From Sutcliffiella horikoshii (GTDB lineage: Bacteria > Bacillota > Bacilli > Bacillales > Bacillaceae_I), in assembly GCF_021991925.1 (NCBI RefSeq), contig NZ_RXZI01000001.1, positions 868,001-932,000 on the forward strand: DNA of 64,000 nucleotides, given 5' to 3'. A program made the translations under genes and the position numbers. Positions 1-7,784 of the stretch are shown here, in pieces. Every line of letters begins with the position of its first letter. Within the stretch, counting starts at the first letter, position 1. The notes under the pieces are model-generated. The model was not told where the DNA came from, did not search any database, and saw only the letters and a program-made list of their open reading frames with translations.

Positions 1-663
1 TGCGGTACCGGCGGAATAGACATCTACACTTCCGTTAAGTAATGCCGTCAAGGTTCCGCCCTCTTGTTCGGATACATACTTGACCTTGGTGATATCCACA
101 CCTGCTGCTTTAGCTATTTTGACAAATTGGATATGATCCATGCTACCAGGAGAAGATACACCGATAACCGTGATGCTCGCTGGATCTTTTCTCATATCTT
201 CAAATAACTCATTTAAATTATTCCACTTAGCATCAGCCCGTACTGCAAAAGCACCGTAGTCCGCGATAACATTGGCAAGCGGAGTGAAATCTTCATACGT
301 ATTATCTGATTGTCCGTTAAGTGGGACCAATAATAATGGCGGAGAAGAAACAAACAGATGGTGTGGATCCGCCTCTTTCTTTGCGATGTAAGACCAAGCA
401 ACAGCACCGCCGCCACCTGGCTTATTGACAACTGGCATTCTCTTATCAATCAATTCCTCCTGCTCAAATGTTTGAGCTACCATCCGAGCAGTTGTATCCC
501 ATCCTCCTCCTGCCCCGGCTGGTGCTACCATTTCTATTGGTTTCTGAGGAGACCAGGTACCATCCGCACTTGTTCCCCCTGTTGAGCTGGAGCAAGCTGC
601 TGTCACGGATAATAATAATGTTAACCCCACTGCACTTGCTTTGTTTTTCCATTTCATTTTCAT
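1..663 (-). CDS. tctC: Tripartite tricarboxylate transporter substrate-binding lipoprotein (TctC/Bug family), 3' end cut by window
   Basis: Extracytoplasmic solute-binding subunit of a TTT-type secondary transporter, expected to capture a tri- or dicarboxylate and hand it to TctA/TctB, which would lie to the left outside the window. The 221 visible codons start with a lipoprotein signal peptide: basic MKMKWKNK, a hydrophobic stretch and the lipobox TAAC with Cys24. The Bug-family ligand loop follows (PIEMVAPAGAGGGWDTTAR, residues 42-60), then NKPGGGGA near residue 80. GGGGAG seven bases upstream fixes the ATG at 663. It is the first gene after a cre box and a direct repeat, and the two-component system 0.8 kb upstream on the same strand probably controls it. 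The ligand cannot be told from sequence. Confidence 0.9.
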   Translation of the reverse strand, partial: MKMKWKNKASAVGLTLLLSVTAACSSSTGGTSADGTWSPQKPIEMVAPAGAGGGWDTTARMVAQTFEQEELIDKRMPVVNKPGGGGAVAWSYIAKKEADPHHLFVSSPPLLLVPLNGQSDNTYEDFTPLANVIADYGAFAVRADAKWNNLNELFEDMRKDPASITVIGVSSPGSMDHIQFVKIAKAAGVDITKVKYVSEQEGGTLTALLNGSVDVYSAGTA

Positions 664-720
664 CTACTAACTCCCCTTTGCTATTGTCTTGTATGTGATT
701 GTAAAGAATATTCTTATAAA

Positions 721-734
721 TGTAACCGTTTACA
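721..734. promoter_or_regulatory. cre box (CcpA site) upstream of tctC
   Basis: TGTAACCGTTTACA fits the catabolite response element consensus TGWAANCGNTNWCA at every position. It lies 58 bases upstream of the tctC start, where CcpA with HPr-Ser-P would block transcription. Glucose repression of this transporter is therefore inferred. Confidence 0.8.
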
Positions 735-763
735 AAATAAGCGATATAAAAGATATATTAGTT

Positions 764-781
764 ATTTTGTTCATTTTGTTC
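764..781. promoter_or_regulatory. Tandem 9-bp direct repeat, candidate response-regulator site
   Basis: ATTTTGTTC occurs twice head to tail with no gap, about 100 bases upstream of the tctC start and upstream of the cre box. Response regulators of the CitT/DctR type usually bind direct repeats at such positions. Assignment to the regulator encoded at 1488-2177 is inference. Confidence 0.4.
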
Positions 782-807
782 ACGGGAGGGTTTGCCCAAA
801 TGTACAT

Positions 808-850
808 AAAAAAAGAGGCCGCCCTTAGGAATTCCCTTTAGGACAACCTC
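808..850 (-). terminator. Rho-independent terminator of the kinase-regulator-Nudix operon
   Basis: On the minus strand the arms at 815-827 and 838-850 pair with several G-U wobbles and are followed by a run of seven T (808-814 on the plus strand). It lies just beyond the Nudix stop codon. Confidence 0.7.
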
Positions 851-865
851 TATATTTAGCAGCTT

Positions 866-1483
866 TTATCCCCTACCCGACCTCAATGCCTCCAATGTTT
901 CCTTGTAAAAAGAATCGCTGTGTGGAACAAACATACTTTTATCCACTTTCATAGTAACCTTACTTCTCTCGCCGTGGGCATTTTCCTTTATTCCTTCCAT
1001 TTCTACATGCGTCTTTTTTCCGAACCATAGATGGTAAAAGTCCTCTAAAGGAACCATAAAAATCCCACTAACCTCTTCTGCTTGCAGAGTAAATGCCTCT
1101 AATGGTATGTACTCCTTTAACAGATAAACATGGGCATGCTCTCTATCGATAAAACCTTCCAATTCTTTTTCATAAGGGATGACACCCAGGTATGACAGTT
1201 CATCCATGCCAACTTTTATACCTATTTCTTCTTCTACCTCCCTGATCCCATCTTCCACTTTTTCATGTGATAACAGATGTCCGGCCGCTGTGATATCCAA
1301 TAAGCCTGGGTAATCTTTTTTATCCTTGCTTCTCAATTGAAAATAAAGATATTCTTTGCCATGTAACTCAGCTTTTATCCAGCAATGAAAAGTCTCGTGC
1401 CAATGCCCCTTAATATGTACTTCATCTCTTGATGCAGTGCCCAGATATTTTCTTTCTTTATTGAAAATCTTTAAATTCTCCAT
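866..1483 (-). CDS. Nudix hydrolase, IPP-isomerase-like subgroup
   Basis: Hydrolase of a nucleoside diphosphate-linked or related substrate that cannot be named from sequence. The Nudix box covers roughly residues 68-89: AAGHLLS, then REVEEEIGI carrying the metal-binding glutamates. The spacing between the first conserved Glu and REVEEE is one residue shorter than the textbook Nudix consensus, which I believe is usual in this IPP-isomerase-like subgroup. Length is 205 residues. The ATG lies four bases after the stop of the response-regulator gene and a terminator follows, so it is the last gene of a kinase-regulator-Nudix operon. Whether it takes part in carboxylate sensing is unknown. Confidence 0.8.
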   Translation of the reverse strand: MENLKIFNKERKYLGTASRDEVHIKGHWHETFHCWIKAELHGKEYLYFQLRSKDKKDYPGLLDITAAGHLLSHEKVEDGIREVEEEIGIKVGMDELSYLGVIPYEKELEGFIDREHAHVYLLKEYIPLEAFTLQAEEVSGIFMVPLEDFYHLWFGKKTHVEMEGIKENAHGERSKVTMKVDKSMFVPHSDSFYKETLEALRSGRG

Positions 1484-1487
1484 TGTC

Positions 1488-2177
1488 TCATTGTCCTATC
1501 CGATAATATTTTCTTTCGGGTCTCCCTACCATGCCGTATTCTAACTCAGCTTTTGCTTTATCCAGAGAAATCAAGTACTCAAGATACCTCCTTGCTGTTG
1601 TCCGGGATGCCCCCATCAGTTCTCCCATTTGTTCGGCTGTCCATCCATCATGGTGATACCTATCAAGGAGTCCTTCCACTTTTTCCAAGGTTAATTGGTC
1701 AATTCCCTTAGGGAGAGAATCCTTCTGCTTTTCTCGTTCCATCGAACCGTTTCTATGAAAAAACTGATCAATAACTGTTTGATCATAGGATTCCTTCTCT
1801 TTAATGAAAGCTTTTCTCTCAAGATATGATTTTATGGCTTGTTGAAATCTTTCAAACGTTACCGGTTTGATTAAGTAATCGACCACTCCATATTTCAGAG
1901 CCACTTCCACCACCGCTTTTTCAGTTGCTGCAGTTATCATGATGACGTCCACCTCGGGGAATCTCTCGCGGATGAGCGGTAGCAGAGAAACTCCACTTTC
2001 ATCAGGCATGAAATTATCCAAGAGGATAAGATCAATTTCCCCTTTTGCAAGTTGATCCATCGTTTGCGAAGCATTTAGCGCTTTATTAACCACCCTTACT
2101 CCTTCTACCTTTTCTAAAAATTGTTCATGAATGCTCGCAACCCGAAAATCATCTTCTGCTATTGCTACATTTATCAT
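1488..2177 (-). CDS. CitB/DcuR-type response regulator
   Basis: DNA-binding partner of the sensor kinase encoded just upstream. With the start chosen here (229 aa) the receiver domain has acidic pocket Asp9-Asp10, phospho-acceptor Asp54 (LILLDNFMPD), Thr82 and Lys104 (LIKPV). The C-terminal third contains the CitT-like winged helix-turn-helix (WTAEQMGELMGASRTTARRY). I chose the ATG at 2177 because GGAGGTG lies at proper distance before it; an ATG at 2192 sits inside that ribosome binding site. The gene overlaps the kinase by 29 bases, so translation is coupled. The likely target is tctC, whose upstream region carries a 9-bp direct repeat. Confidence 0.9.
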   Translation of the reverse strand: MINVAIAEDDFRVASIHEQFLEKVEGVRVVNKALNASQTMDQLAKGEIDLILLDNFMPDESGVSLLPLIRERFPEVDVIMITAATEKAVVEVALKYGVVDYLIKPVTFERFQQAIKSYLERKAFIKEKESYDQTVIDQFFHRNGSMEREKQKDSLPKGIDQLTLEKVEGLLDRYHHDGWTAEQMGELMGASRTTARRYLEYLISLDKAKAELEYGMVGRPERKYYRIGQ

Positions 2178-3789
2178 TTCTTTCACCTCCATAGGTATTA
2201 TTTTTAGGGAGGTATACGGTGAACACCGTTGAATTTTCCAAGGTTCTTTGAACTTCTACCGTTCCACCCAACTGTTCTACTTCCTTCTTCACGATAGCAA
2301 GGCCGAATCCCCTTGGCTGAACAGCTTGTTTGGTACTATATCCCTTCCCGAAAATCAAATCTATTGTTCCATCTGGAAAACCTGGTCCATTATCACTTAT
2401 CTCCAAAATTATGTCGTTTCCATAATCAATAGCAAAAAAGGACACCATTCCATCCTCTACTTCCTCAACGGCCTCCAAAGCATTATCTAGCAAGTTACCC
2501 ACAATGGCCACTAAACTAGAAAACTCTATTTTAGAAGGTATTACTTGGACTGAACTTTCTTCATTAAGTTGGAGAAGTTTCTTTTTTTCTGATGCGACAG
2601 CAAGCTTCCCAAGCAGGATGACCTGAAGTTTCTCGTCCTTTATCCTGTCAAATAAGATATCATTTCGTTCCTGATTAACCTTATACTCTTTTTGGATCCA
2701 CTCCAAAGCTTCTTGAAACCTTCCTAACTCTAGCATCCCTGATATGACGTAAAGCTTATTTGTAAATTCATGGGTCTGAGCTCGCAATTCTTCCGAATAT
2801 TTTTTTACCTCCACCAAGGTGTGAAGCAACTTTTTCATATCTGTTTTATCACGAAAGCTGGATACGACACCGACCACAATTTCTTTTTCCATAATAGGAA
2901 TCCTGTTGACGATTACGTCTTTATCAAATAAATAGATCTCTTTGTTCTCCTGTGGATGCCTTGTTCGGGCAACCTCCATTATATCAGTATCAGGTACGAT
3001 GTCGGTTATTTGTTTATGCAGCAGTTCTTCTTCCCGCAGCTCTAAAATATCAAGTGCAGAAGGGTTAACCATGGTAACGTACCCATTAGAGTCAACGGCA
3101 ATGATTCCTTCCTTTACTGATTCTAAGATGGCATTTCTTTCCCTGTATAAGGTAGCGATTTCATGGGGTTCCAGACCGAGTATATCTTTTCGGATGTTCC
3201 TAGCAAGCAAATACCCTCCAACCACTCCGATATTAATTGCCAGCAGAGCGATCAGCGATATTTCCGCCAACTTTTCTTCCATCCGACTTTTTAAATTCTC
3301 CATGAGAAAACCGACCGATACAACCCCGATGATCGTTCCATCATTTGAAATAATAGGAGCTTTCCCTCTGATGGATAACCCAAGTGAACCTGTCGCTTCT
3401 GATATATAAGCTTTCCCTTCTTCCAAGGCCCTTAAATTATCTCCCCCCACCATCTTTTGTCCGATTTTCTCAATATCTGGATGGGTATAACGAAGGCCTT
3501 GAGTGTTCCCAATCACCACAAATTGAGCGTCTATCTCCTGCTGGATTTTTAATGTCAGCGGCTGCAGCGCTTCACTCGGATTGTCCGATTCCATTGCTTC
3601 TTGTACCTCTGGCATAAAGGAGATCGTTTTAGCAATTTGGAGAGCTCGGTTGCCGGTATTCGTTTTAAGCTCATTCATCTCTAAGTAAAAGAAAACGCCG
3701 CATATTACAACAATGATGCCGATGAGTAACGTCACAATGAGGATGATTATCTTTGTTTGCAGACGTACCGGTTTTATATGTAGTCTCAT
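2149..3789 (-). CDS. CitA/DcuS-family sensor histidine kinase
   Basis: Membrane kinase sensing a carboxylate outside the cell. Order of parts: TM helix about residues 13-35, extracytoplasmic single-Cache sensor 36-175, TM helix 177-197, cytoplasmic PAS domain about 215-320, phospho-acceptor His340 in the family motif RAQTHEFTNKL, then the ATPase domain with N box NLLDN (432-436), DNGPGF (466-471) and GFGLAI (494-499). Length 546 aa is usual for CitA/DcuS. GGAG precedes the ATG. Its 3' end overlaps the regulator gene. The neighbouring binding protein suggests the inducer is the substrate of that transporter, perhaps citrate or a related acid. Confidence 0.93.
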   Translation of the reverse strand: MRLHIKPVRLQTKIIILIVTLLIGIIVVICGVFFYLEMNELKTNTGNRALQIAKTISFMPEVQEAMESDNPSEALQPLTLKIQQEIDAQFVVIGNTQGLRYTHPDIEKIGQKMVGGDNLRALEEGKAYISEATGSLGLSIRGKAPIISNDGTIIGVVSVGFLMENLKSRMEEKLAEISLIALLAINIGVVGGYLLARNIRKDILGLEPHEIATLYRERNAILESVKEGIIAVDSNGYVTMVNPSALDILELREEELLHKQITDIVPDTDIMEVARTRHPQENKEIYLFDKDVIVNRIPIMEKEIVVGVVSSFRDKTDMKKLLHTLVEVKKYSEELRAQTHEFTNKLYVISGMLELGRFQEALEWIQKEYKVNQERNDILFDRIKDEKLQVILLGKLAVASEKKKLLQLNEESSVQVIPSKIEFSSLVAIVGNLLDNALEAVEEVEDGMVSFFAIDYGNDIILEISDNGPGFPDGTIDLIFGKGYSTKQAVQPRGFGLAIVKKEVEQLGGTVEVQRTLENSTVFTVYLPKNNTYGGERNDKCSNSRR

Positions 3790-4011
3790 CCTGATCTCCC
3801 CCTGATTTCCTTTTATTTTATAATAATTGGTTTTATTATTCTATGTATTTCGATATTTAGGGCGCGGGAAATAATCTATCGTCAAAAACTTCTGGAGTTT
3901 TAGTAGAATAACGACGGATTAACCTGTTTGTATTTGTTTGTTTTTCTAGAATAATAACGTTCTCAAATCAATAATACTTTTTTAATATTATTTCCCACTC
4001 TTGTATTTCTC

Positions 4012-4043
4012 AAAAAAAAGCGACCCATTTTTTGAGTCGCTTT
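4012..4043 (-). terminator. Terminator of the YeeE/YedE gene
   Basis: Perfect 8-bp stem AAAGCGAC (4017-4024) with GTCGCTTT (4036-4043). An A run on the plus strand (4012-4019) gives the T tract for minus-strand transcription. Confidence 0.85.
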
Positions 4044-4049
4044 AAATAT

Positions 4050-5312
4050 TTAACATACTGAATCCGTTGGCTTGGGGTTCTTTAAACCGAATAATGGTCT
4101 GATAAATACAGCCAGTAGTGTACCGAGCATGGCCATGACCATCCATACCCAGCCATGTAAGCTGAAGGATGCTATACCGCCAAAATATGCCCCGATATTA
4201 CAACCGAAAGCAAGCCGTGCCCCATACCCCATCAGTAGTCCCCCTACAATGGAGGCACCGGCTATGCCGGGCTTTATTTTCTTAGGCTTAAAGGTACCTT
4301 GAGCAGTAGCTGCAATGAATGCCCCGAGTATAATACCAAAGTTCATCACACTTGTAGAGTCAGCAAGAACGGTCTGTGTCAATGCCACTCCATTTTCTCC
4401 GGCAAAGTAGCCCCAGCTCGTAACGTCCACCCCTACGGCCATCAAAGCTTTCCCTCCCCATAGGGCAAATGCGGAAGTGATGCCCCAAGGGTTTCCGCGA
4501 ATCACCAGAGTAAGTGCGTTGAGTATTGCCAATATAATGGCTGCCGCAAATAGAGGCCAAGAACCTCGAACTACTTTTTTCCAACCTGTCGTGGTTGCTA
4601 AAGGCTTCATTTGTGGCGGCTTCTTATTCCTTGCAATCTGCACCGTGATCCAATAGATTCCTGCGAAGATAAGCATTTGAACAACCCAGCCGCCAAAGAA
4701 CCCCAGTCCTGTAGACTCTGCAAGGGAAATCGGCGGAAGTGCCGGGGTATCTTCCATCCAGAATGTAAAATGATATGCACCAATAACAGAACCTACTATA
4801 AAAGAAGCCAATGTCAAAATCATGGAGGACGATCCCCCACCGACTGAATATAATGTTCCTGATGCACAGCCGCTTCCGAGCTGCATGCCAATCCCGAATA
4901 TAAAAGCACCTACAAGTACACTTATTCCTACAGGCGATACATATCCTGCCGGCGTATTACCTGTAAAGCTGAATCCTGTGCTTAAAATGATGGCAAACAA
5001 GGTGGTTGCCACTGCTAGCATCAGCATATGCGCTTGCAAGCCTTGAACATTGCCGACAGACATTAATCGTCTGAATGCGGAAGTGAAGCCAAACCTTGCA
5101 TGAAGCAGTGTCATACCCAGTGCCACTCCGATAATATAGAGTGCCCCCTGTATCCAGTCTGTTGTTGCGACTATGGCAACCAGCAAAAGAAACCCGGCTC
5201 CCAATCCAAGAGTTAAAAATGGTTTTTGCATGGGGTTTAACTTAGTCACGATGGTTGTCTTCGGTTTTTTCCGATCAACGGGATATTCCGAAGTTGTAGT
5301 TGTATAAGCCAT
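4050..5312 (-). CDS. YeeE/YedE family sulfur-compound transporter (TsuA-like)
   Basis: Polytopic inner-membrane protein of 420 aa with about ten hydrophobic segments. The two homologous halves each carry the family Cys signature, QLGSGCASGTLYSVGGG and LAFGCNIGAYFGG. These cysteines correspond to the ones that shuttle thiosulfate in TsuA. A first 30-residue cytoplasmic tail is polar. No tusA/tsuB-like partner is next to it, so it appears to be a solo gene, ended by its own hairpin. The substrate may be thiosulfate or another reduced sulfur species; this is family inference. It is divergent from the SatD-like gene. Confidence 0.88.
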   Translation of the reverse strand: MAYTTTTSEYPVDRKKPKTTIVTKLNPMQKPFLTLGLGAGFLLLVAIVATTDWIQGALYIIGVALGMTLLHARFGFTSAFRRLMSVGNVQGLQAHMLMLAVATTLFAIILSTGFSFTGNTPAGYVSPVGISVLVGAFIFGIGMQLGSGCASGTLYSVGGGSSSMILTLASFIVGSVIGAYHFTFWMEDTPALPPISLAESTGLGFFGGWVVQMLIFAGIYWITVQIARNKKPPQMKPLATTTGWKKVVRGSWPLFAAAIILAILNALTLVIRGNPWGITSAFALWGGKALMAVGVDVTSWGYFAGENGVALTQTVLADSTSVMNFGIILGAFIAATAQGTFKPKKIKPGIAGASIVGGLLMGYGARLAFGCNIGAYFGGIASFSLHGWVWMVMAMLGTLLAVFIRPLFGLKNPKPTDSVC

Positions 5313-5427
5313 ACTATAATCACACCTTATCCTATTGTTTTTATCGGAATTTATATTAGTTGATATAATAACTTTTTTCCTTATAGTTGTAAACCATCAA
5401 GCTTATATTCTATATTTCTTTAAAAAT

Positions 5428-5474
5428 TTGACAATTTCATCTACTTATCTATAATTCGATTAATCTATCGAATT
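5428..5474 (+). promoter_or_regulatory. Sigma-A promoter with overlapping dyad operator upstream of the SatD-like gene
   Basis: Perfect TTGACA (5428-5433) and TATAAT (5450-5455) are separated by 16 bases. An inverted repeat with 8-bp arms AATTCGAT (5453-5460) and ATCGAATT (5467-5474) covers the end of the -10 box and the expected start site near 5462, the classic place for a repressor. A further TCGAATT follows at about 5496. Confidence 0.8.
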
Positions 5475-5558
5475 CTTTTTATGTTGATTAAATAGTCGAA
5501 TTGAAATACAATACATAGAAGATACTATCATGTATAGAAGTTCGAAAGGATGTAGTAG

Positions 5559-6302
5559 ATGAAAAAGCCGGTATCCATATTAATCATGGATGTTACAAAT
5601 TCTTCAAATAACTGGAAGGAGATCATAGGTTATCTAGAGGAAGTGGAAGGAATTACGCAAAAGTGGACAAGAGGATTGCCTAGTGCCAAAGTGAAGCATC
5701 GTCTGGGAGACGAAATGGTAGGGATATTCGACCACTTCTCTACCGCATACACTATTGCTTTTTATATCAGTCAACTTTGGAAGTACAGAGAGCAACCACC
5801 CTATTTTGGTATTACCTTTGGTACAGTGGAGGAAGATATTAAGCATATTGATCTTGATAAATGGAATCATCCATTAATGGGTCTTGCTCGCAGTGCAAAT
5901 GACAAAATAAAACATTCTGTTCAGAGGACCTCCATTCTCTTTTTACCAGAGGGTGAGTTAATGACCAAACCCTCCCTGGACATGGCAAACCTGTTGTTGG
6001 CTTATCAGCAAAAATTAATGAGTGAACAAACTGAGCTACAGCATTTGATAATGAAGCTCTTTACGATATTGGATGAGCAAAAAGCAATAGCAAGATTAGT
6101 AAATAAGTCTCCTTCTACTATCTCCAGTCACTATAAGAAAGGCAATTGTGAGATAATATTGAAAACCCTTAAAACCATCCAGGAAACGCTAGACCAGCTC
6201 GAAGCAACTATATTACAGAACAACCCACATAATATCACAAAAGAATTGACGAAAACGATAAAAAACCAGCTTCAACAGAATTTGAACATTATAATCCCTT
6301 GA
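5559..6302 (+). CDS. SatD-like protein with cyclase-like N-terminal motifs and C-terminal HTH
   Basis: 247 aa soluble protein matching the SatD type, known by name from the acid-tolerance locus of Streptococcus mutans; its biochemical role is not established. The first 125 residues line up in order with class III nucleotidyl cyclase motifs: IMDVTNSS (Asp11), RLGDEMVGIF (Asp51), FGITFG (84-88) and MGLARSAND (107-115). Residues 174-196 look like a helix-turn-helix (AIARLVNKSPSTISSHYKKG). It is followed after 24 bases by a DUF3307 membrane protein, so the two form an operon. The dyad at its promoter could be its own binding site. Cyclase activity is speculation; SatD membership is fairly clear. 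Confidence 0.7.
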   Translation: MKKPVSILIMDVTNSSNNWKEIIGYLEEVEGITQKWTRGLPSAKVKHRLGDEMVGIFDHFSTAYTIAFYISQLWKYREQPPYFGITFGTVEEDIKHIDLDKWNHPLMGLARSANDKIKHSVQRTSILFLPEGELMTKPSLDMANLLLAYQQKLMSEQTELQHLIMKLFTILDEQKAIARLVNKSPSTISSHYKKGNCEIILKTLKTIQETLDQLEATILQNNPHNITKELTKTIKNQLQQNLNIIIP

Positions 6303-6326
6303 ACTGGAAAGTTAGGAGCGGTTTAA

Positions 6327-7193
6327 ATGATTCTCTTGTGCCTTATCTTAGCCCATTTGGTAGCTGATTTTTATTTGCAGACAGAGAAAATGGTGAAGGA
6401 GAAACGAAAATATTTCAACATCCACCTGACGCATCATGCGGTTATATTCTTCCTCTCCCTTTGTATTCTGTTTTTCTTGCAAGGACAAAATTTTTTAAAT
6501 GAGGTGGTCATCCCCTCCCTTCTTTTGGTATTTTTTCATGGTATCATCGACTTTCTTAAAATTTCCTTGCAGGAGAAAAGTGCCAAATCAATCCAGAGAA
6601 ACGCTTGGAATCTAGGACTGTTCATAGGTGATCAAGCCTTGCATATCTTAACTATTTTGGCAGTTTGCTATTTTACTTTACAAGTAGATTTACATGCCTT
6701 GACCAATGAGATACTAATTATGCTGAAATTAATTGATGGAATAAAGCCAGAGCCCGGGCTTATAAACACTCTGCTCTTTGTACTAATCATATTCATCATA
6801 TGTACCACAGTAACTGGCCACTTTATCCGTATCATGCTGGGTTCCCTTACCAAGCATATTTCTCTATTCGAAGGGAAATATACCTTGCGCGATCTGGCCG
6901 TTAGCCCTAATAGTGAAAAGAACATGTCGGAAGAATATACCTATATGGTGATGAAACACCAGGATCTTTCTCGCGGTAAAGTAATCGGCTATCTGGAGCG
7001 TTTGCTTGTGGTAGCGTTGATACTTATGGGGTCCTTTCATGCAGTTGGCTTCATCGTCGCTGCTAAATCTCTTACGCGCTTCAAACAGATGGATGATCGG
7101 GACTGGGCCGAATACTTCCTGCTCGGAACCCTGACCTCCTTTCTTTTGGCCATTATTTATGGAGTCATTTTGAAGATTGTGTTGTTTGGATAG
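6327..7193 (+). CDS. DUF3307 domain membrane protein
   Basis: 288 aa integral membrane protein of unknown function. The N-terminal DUF3307 part is recognisable by HLVADFYLQTEKM (residues 9-21), HLTHHAV (32-38) and FFHGIIDFLKISLQEK (73-88), a histidine- and aspartate-rich set placed at membrane borders. About seven hydrophobic segments follow to the C-terminus. AGGAGCGG lies six bases before the ATG. It is the second gene of the SatD-like operon, and this pairing recurs in Firmicutes to my knowledge, so the two products probably act together at the membrane. No clear T-run terminator follows; a hairpin array begins 17 bases after the stop. Confidence 0.8.
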   Translation: MILLCLILAHLVADFYLQTEKMVKEKRKYFNIHLTHHAVIFFLSLCILFFLQGQNFLNEVVIPSLLLVFFHGIIDFLKISLQEKSAKSIQRNAWNLGLFIGDQALHILTILAVCYFTLQVDLHALTNEILIMLKLIDGIKPEPGLINTLLFVLIIFIICTTVTGHFIRIMLGSLTKHISLFEGKYTLRDLAVSPNSEKNMSEEYTYMVMKHQDLSRGKVIGYLERLLVVALILMGSFHAVGFIVAAKSLTRFKQMDDRDWAEYFLLGTLTSFLLAIIYGVILKIVLFG

Positions 7194-7209
7194 AAAGTAG
7201 TGAAACATT

Positions 7210-7362
7210 ATGAGGACCTCTGTTCTAGCGATTTCGCGTTCCAGGGGGCTTCAATTGCTGGATGAGGACCTCTGTTCTAGAGTTTAAGCTTACCAGGGGG
7301 CTTCATAGGCATAATGAAGACCTCTATTAAGAAGTTTACGCTTGGCTGAGGTCTTCATCATC
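7210..7362. repeat. Three tandem 52-bp hairpin units
   Basis: Units begin with ATGAGGACC or ATGAAGACC at 7210, 7262 and 7314, exactly 52 bases apart. Each contains a stem whose arms vary together: units 1-2 pair TGAGGACCTCT with AGGGGGCTTCA using wobbles, and unit 3 pairs TGAAGACCTC with GAGGTCTTCA perfectly. No gene is visible between 7194 and 7557. The last unit may act as a weak terminator. Confidence 0.75.
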
Positions 7363-7557
7363 CTCTCTGTTTCTGAATTTTAATAACCCATAAGATGGCC
7401 CTAGCTAGATGAGCACTTCTATTTATACTCTATGCTTATCACATTTCAAGGACCTTCCAATTTAATAGAGTCATGCAAAAAAATGGTAAAAAACAAGGTT
7501 AAACACCCTGTCCGAATCTATCATTATTCATATGATAGAGAAAAAGGGGGTGACAAT

Positions 7558-7698
7558 ATGTTACGTTATTACCAATATGTCACAAGATTAAGAGAAAACC
7601 TGATTCAAGAGGGTGAAGAATGCTTGGCAAGACGAGTAAAATTGGCCAAGAAAGTCATTAAGAGGGTAGCTAGACGCTTGGATGATCTGAATGACTGA
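7558..7698 (+). CDS. Small basic hypothetical protein
   Basis: 46 aa, rich in Arg and Lys (net positive), predicted as one or two amphipathic helices; for example LARRVKLAKKVIKRVARRLDD. The ATG at 7558 has GGGGGTG seven bases upstream. An in-frame ATG at 7432 would give 88 aa but has no ribosome binding site, so I reject it. A strong terminator follows 52 bases after the stop. I do not recognise a family. It could bind nucleic acid or membrane because of its charge, but nothing shows this. Confidence 0.55.
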   Translation: MLRYYQYVTRLRENLIQEGEECLARRVKLAKKVIKRVARRLDDLND

Positions 7699-7750
7699 TC
7701 CACCATAAAGGGCAGTCCAGGGGAAGGCTCATTCAAGGTTAGAATGATAA

Positions 7751-7784
7751 ACAGCACCCCCAAAATAAGGTGCTGTTTTTTGTT
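7751..7784 (+). terminator. Terminator of the small basic protein gene
   Basis: Perfect stem ACAGCACC (7751-7758) with GGTGCTGT (7769-7776), followed on the plus strand by a T run. It abuts the 3' end of the convergent cupin gene. Confidence 0.85.

Noticed and set aside
2942-3409. 155-aa plus-strand ORF inside the sensor kinase
   Set aside because: Antisense to a clear kinase with conserved motifs; composition follows the opposite frame.
7432-7557. N-terminal extension of the small basic protein
   Set aside because: No ribosome binding site at the 7432 ATG, whereas GGGGGTG precedes the ATG at 7558.
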